Assembly: GCA_943356425.1 (NCBI GenBank)
Contig: CALRFE010000013.1
Span: 1 to 14,547 of the forward strand
Origin: Candidatus Nomurabacteria bacterium
Lineage (GTDB): Bacteria; Patescibacteriota; Minisyncoccia; Phycocordibacterales; UBA9973
Direction of reading: 5' to 3'
DNA: 14,547 nucleotides
Shown here: positions 12,179 through 14,547 of the stretch, piece by piece
How the letters are laid out: the number at the start of each line of letters is the position of its first letter
How positions within the stretch are numbered: the first letter of the stretch is position 1
Position numbers and translations under genes: made by a program
The notes under the pieces: model-generated
What the model was told of the DNA's origin: nothing
Database searches by the model: none
What the model saw: only the letters and a program-made list of their open reading frames with translations

Positions 12179-12214
12179 AGAAGTCCAGAAATCGTTTACG
12201 ATTTCTGGACTTCT
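12179..12214 (+). terminator. Hairpin terminator after pyrD
   Basis: Perfect 16-bp arms (12179-12194 and 12199-12214) with a ttta loop, 17 nt after the pyrD stop. The downstream T content is modest (ttgttattt), so termination may be weaker than at the other sites. Confidence 0.8.
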
Positions 12215-12242
12215 TGTTATTTAAACAAACGCGTGGTATGGT
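12214..12242 (+). promoter_or_regulatory. Candidate promoter for pyrC
   Basis: TTGTTA (12214-12219, 4/6), 17 nt, then TATGGT (12237-12242, 4/6) with an extended TGG ahead of it. It lies immediately downstream of the pyrD terminator and would give a leader of about 27 nt to the ATG at 12276. Confidence 0.4.
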
Positions 12243-12275
12243 GATGAAAACAAATTCACTCACAAAATAAATCTT

Positions 12276-13637
12276 ATGAAGAAAACACTCGTTACCAATG
12301 TGCGAATAGTGACCCGAAAAGGCATCTTTCCACGAGACATCCTCATTGACGGGGACCGTATTGTAAAAATCGCGGGCACTATCACGCCCCGAGGCAAGAT
12401 GGGAATAATCGATGGACAAGGGAGTTATGTGTTCCCCGGACTCATTGACGACCAAGACCATTTTCGTGAACCCGGTTTAACGGAAAAGGCAACTATTTTG
12501 AGTGAGTCGCGCGCAGCAGTTGCTGGTGGTGTGACATCATTCATTGAACAGCCGAACACAAAACCACCAACGCTCACTATGGAACTTTTAGAAGAAAAAA
12601 TTGCCATAGCGCGACGGACTTCATTTGCAAATTTCGGATTCAATCTGGGCGCTTCAAATGACAACTACAACGAGCTCGCACGCGCTGTCGAACAAGACCG
12701 CAAATTATTCGCGGGTATTAAAGTATTTATGGGATCGTCCACGGGCAATATGCTAGTAGATAACCGTGAAGTGCTTGAAAAGATATTCGGACTCGATAAG
12801 CTCATCATCACACATTGTGAGGACGAGGAAACAATTAGAAATAATTTGGCAAGCTACAAAGAAAAGTACGGTGACGATATTCCGATGAAATTTCATCCGG
12901 CAATCAGAAACGCGAAGGCATGTTTCAAAAGCAGTTCGCTCGCAGTAGAACTGGCAAAAAAACATAACACGAGATTGCATTTGTATCACATCAGCACTGC
13001 AGATGAAATCAAATTGCTCGACAACACGACTCCGCTTCTTAAAAAACGCATTACCGCTGAAGTGTGTCTCCATCATTTGTGGTTTACCTCCAAAGATTAC
13101 GAACTGCTTGGTTCGAAAATCAAATGGAATCCCGCAGTGAAAGATGTGAAGCATCGCAATGCGCTTCACCAAGCACTCAAGGAAGGATATTTTGATGTCA
13201 TTGCGACCGACCATGCGCCGCACACAAAGGAAGAAAAAGCGCTTCCGTACACTTCATGTCCTTCCGGTGCACCGCTCGTACAACACATGCTCTACATGCT
13301 TTTTGAGATGTACTTGAATGACCTGATTACACTCGAAGAAATTGCAGAAAAGGCGGCATACAATCCGGCTGTGGTGTTTGGAATCGAGGGACGGGGCGAA
13401 ATTGCCGAAGGCAATTTCGCAGACCTGGTGTTCTTGAAAGGAGGTCAATACTACAGAGAGTGGACAGTAAGCCCGGAGAATATTTTATATAAATGCGGAT
13501 GGAGTCCCCTTGAAGGACAGAAATTCAGAAGCGAAATACAAATGACTATGGTTAATGGAGTTATCGTGTATGAAAATACTGAAAAATACGGTATACAATT
13601 CCAGAATGGCGCTGCACAGCGACTTATTTTCAACTGA
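12276..13637 (+). CDS. pyrC: Dihydroorotase (amidohydrolase superfamily)
   Basis: PyrC cyclises carbamoyl-aspartate to dihydroorotate. The 453-residue protein has the small N-terminal beta domain (1-52), then the metal-site strand GLIDDQDHFREPG (55-67). GIKVFMGSS follows, with K149 in the position of the carboxylated lysine. Then come ITHCEDE (H180), HLYHIST (H238) and the catalytic IATDHAPH (D312), with the C-terminal beta strands completing the composite domain (EIAEGNFADLVFL, 375-387). The first ligand of the usual HxH pair is Gln60 here (QDH rather than HxH). From memory, Bacteroidetes-type dihydroorotases have a similar DDQVHFREPG, so the enzyme is probably active but metal coordination differs. 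A hydantoinase is less likely given the pyrE/F/D neighbours. It ends 22 nt before a terminator. Confidence 0.92.
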   Translation: MKKTLVTNVRIVTRKGIFPRDILIDGDRIVKIAGTITPRGKMGIIDGQGSYVFPGLIDDQDHFREPGLTEKATILSESRAAVAGGVTSFIEQPNTKPPTLTMELLEEKIAIARRTSFANFGFNLGASNDNYNELARAVEQDRKLFAGIKVFMGSSTGNMLVDNREVLEKIFGLDKLIITHCEDEETIRNNLASYKEKYGDDIPMKFHPAIRNAKACFKSSSLAVELAKKHNTRLHLYHISTADEIKLLDNTTPLLKKRITAEVCLHHLWFTSKDYELLGSKIKWNPAVKDVKHRNALHQALKEGYFDVIATDHAPHTKEEKALPYTSCPSGAPLVQHMLYMLFEMYLNDLITLEEIAEKAAYNPAVVFGIEGRGEIAEGNFADLVFLKGGQYYREWTVSPENILYKCGWSPLEGQKFRSEIQMTMVNGVIVYENTEKYGIQFQNGAAQRLIFN

Positions 13638-13659
13638 TAGTGATTTTCTTTTCTAAAAT

Positions 13660-13695
13660 AAAAATCCCGAATCAATAAATTGATTCGGGATTTTT
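13660..13695. terminator. Bidirectional terminator after pyrC
   Basis: Arms of 16 bp (13660-13675 and 13680-13695) with a taaa loop, an AATCCCGAATC stem and a T-run on the plus side; an A-run on the left gives the minus-strand T-run. It lies between the convergent stops of pyrC and the 146-aa gene. Confidence 0.92.
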
Positions 13696-13712
13696 TTATT
13701 TCCAAAAAATTT

Positions 13713-14153
13713 TCAACTTGGAACAATTAGGGTATTGTTGTGCGGAACTAAGTTTTTGTATTCAAGAATCATAAATAGCTTCGTATCAACTTTTACTTTC
13801 CATTCAATGAGCGCATCTCTTGTAAAATCAGGAACATTTTCCGCTAACAGTTGATTGAGTTCAAAAAGATGTTTCCGTAAGCTCCGTAATGTGTCCCCGT
13901 ATCCCAAAGAGGATATCGAAATTGCTTCAGTGAGCAATCGCATCATTGTCGGTAGTGGACGACCACTCCCCTCTTTGATACTCGCAAGCACCCAATACTT
14001 TTTGAAAAAAAGTTTAATTCTCTGTTCAGTGCCAACAAGGCGTTCGCCCTGTGCCGTTTTGGGCTTGAACTTAGACATTGCATAGAAAAGTCCGTACTGC
14101 TCGCACAATGCATTGTGCACTGGTCGCGGTAGAAAGTTTTTTATTGTAGCCAT
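13713..14153 (-). CDS. Unrecognised small helical protein (146 aa)
   Basis: I do not recognise this family. The product is basic at the N-terminus (MATIKNFLPRPVHNALC...), is predicted by eye to be mainly alpha-helical (ERLVGTEQRIKLFFKKYWVLASIK, 37-60; TLRSLRKHLFELNQLLAENV, 87-106), and ends in a more beta-like segment (VDTKLFMILEYKNLVPHNNTLIV). There is no signal peptide, membrane span or metal motif; the single Cys is at 17. It is a stand-alone gene with one of the best promoters in the window (14171-14198) and a shared terminator (13660-13695), which argues it is genuinely expressed rather than a chance ORF. Confidence 0.75.
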   Translation of the reverse strand: MATIKNFLPRPVHNALCEQYGLFYAMSKFKPKTAQGERLVGTEQRIKLFFKKYWVLASIKEGSGRPLPTMMRLLTEAISISSLGYGDTLRSLRKHLFELNQLLAENVPDFTRDALIEWKVKVDTKLFMILEYKNLVPHNNTLIVPS

Positions 14154-14170
14154 GATTTTGTTTTTTTCTT

Positions 14171-14198
14171 ATTGTACATTAAATTTTAGAAATGTCAA
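14171..14198 (-). promoter_or_regulatory. Predicted strong promoter for the 146-aa gene
   Basis: On the minus strand a perfect TTGACA (14198-14193) is followed after 16 nt by TACAAT (14176-14171, 5/6 to TATAAT). The start point would be near 14164, about 10 nt before the ATG, so the leader is very short. Confidence 0.7.
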
Positions 14199-14227
14199 TT
14201 TATATGAAGTGATGGCCGTGGTACAGT
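14199..14227 (+). promoter_or_regulatory. Weak candidate promoter for murI, possibly leaderless
   Basis: TTTATA (14199-14204, 4/6), 17 nt, then TACAGT (14222-14227, 4/6) with TGG just ahead (extended -10). The predicted start point falls at or next to the murI ATG (14235). It could be a chance match. Confidence 0.3.
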
Positions 14228-14234
14228 AACAACA

Positions 14235-14547
14235 ATGAAACAAAAAGGTACGATCGGTATTTTTGATTCGGGACTTGGCGGTCTTTTTACCATGCGAAGT
14301 ATCGTGCAGGCGCTACCGGAATATGACTACGTATATCTCGGCGACACGAAACATCTCCCCTATGGCGAGAAGAGCGCAAAAACTATTTATCGATTTCTAA
14401 AAAACGGCATTGATTTTCTTTTCAAAAAAAACTGCGAGCTCATCATCGTTGCGTGCAATACCGCATCGACAGAAGCACTGCGGCCACTCCAACAAACCTA
14501 TTTGAAAAAACACTATCCGGATCATCGCGTTCTGGGCGTTATTGTGC
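14235..14547 (+). CDS. murI: Glutamate racemase, N-terminal part (runs off right edge)
   Basis: MurI interconverts L- and D-glutamate to supply D-Glu for peptidoglycan. The 104 codons visible show IGIFDSGLGG (7-16, with catalytic-region D11), YLGDTKHLPYGEKS (34-47) and the first catalytic cysteine in VACNTAS (72-78, C74), followed by the VLGVI strand (99-103). These are the standard N-terminal signatures of the family. The second catalytic Cys (usually in a GCTHYP-like motif) would lie past the window. No Shine-Dalgarno is visible before the ATG; the upstream 80 nt is shared with the divergent 146-aa gene. Confidence 0.95.
   Translation, partial: MKQKGTIGIFDSGLGGLFTMRSIVQALPEYDYVYLGDTKHLPYGEKSAKTIYRFLKNGIDFLFKKNCELIIVACNTASTEALRPLQQTYLKKHYPDHRVLGVIV

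Overview
The window looks like a chromosomal segment from a Candidate Phyla Radiation (Patescibacteria) bacterium, probably a Parcubacteria-type lineage. Several things point there: ribosomal protein L30 is absent between S5 and L15, Shine-Dalgarno motifs are almost absent, the CMP kinase resembles the archaeal-type family, the pyrimidine enzymes are divergent, and genes are short with small spacers. The lineage is inferred from gene content only; there is no 16S rRNA in the window.

Bases 1-7892 hold a minus-strand ribosomal protein cluster. In transcription order it reads S19, L22, S3, L16, L29, S17, L14, L24, L5, then a break, then S14 (zinc type), S8, L6, L18, S5, L15 and the start of secY, which runs off the left edge. 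The break holds a plus-strand CMP-kinase-like gene (3221-3799). A strong bidirectional terminator (3840-3878) closes it on the L5 side. On the S14 side there is a consensus-like minus-strand promoter (3045-3073) and a 22-bp perfect inverted repeat (3084-3141). The usual S10/spc super-operon is therefore split into two transcription units here. It also starts at S19, with its own promoter, because the S10-L3-L4-L23-L2 block is not upstream. The longer spacers carry two families of AT-rich repeats.

Bases 8053-13637 hold a loose pyrimidine biosynthesis cluster: pyrE (+), pyrF (-), an unrecognised gene with a possible transglutaminase-like triad (-), pyrD (+) and pyrC (+). Together these cover carbamoyl-aspartate to UMP; carAB and pyrB are not in the window. 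The genes do not form one operon. Strands alternate and each pyr gene is followed or bounded by its own hairpin terminator. Promoter-like TTGACA/TTGNNN elements with 16-17 bp spacing lie before most of them. The CMP kinase inside the ribosomal cluster acts further along the same nucleotide route.

Bases 13713-14547 hold an unrecognised helical protein on the minus strand, with a very good promoter, and the first 104 codons of glutamate racemase (murI), which runs off the right edge.

Points most worth a second look: the antisense kinase splitting the ribosomal operon, a 20-nt element (17/20 identical) upstream of both the rpsN and pyrF promoters, the enlarged PyrE with apparent internal duplication, the PyrD with a hydrophobic insertion, the dihydroorotase with Gln in place of the first metal-binding His, and the intergenic repeat families.
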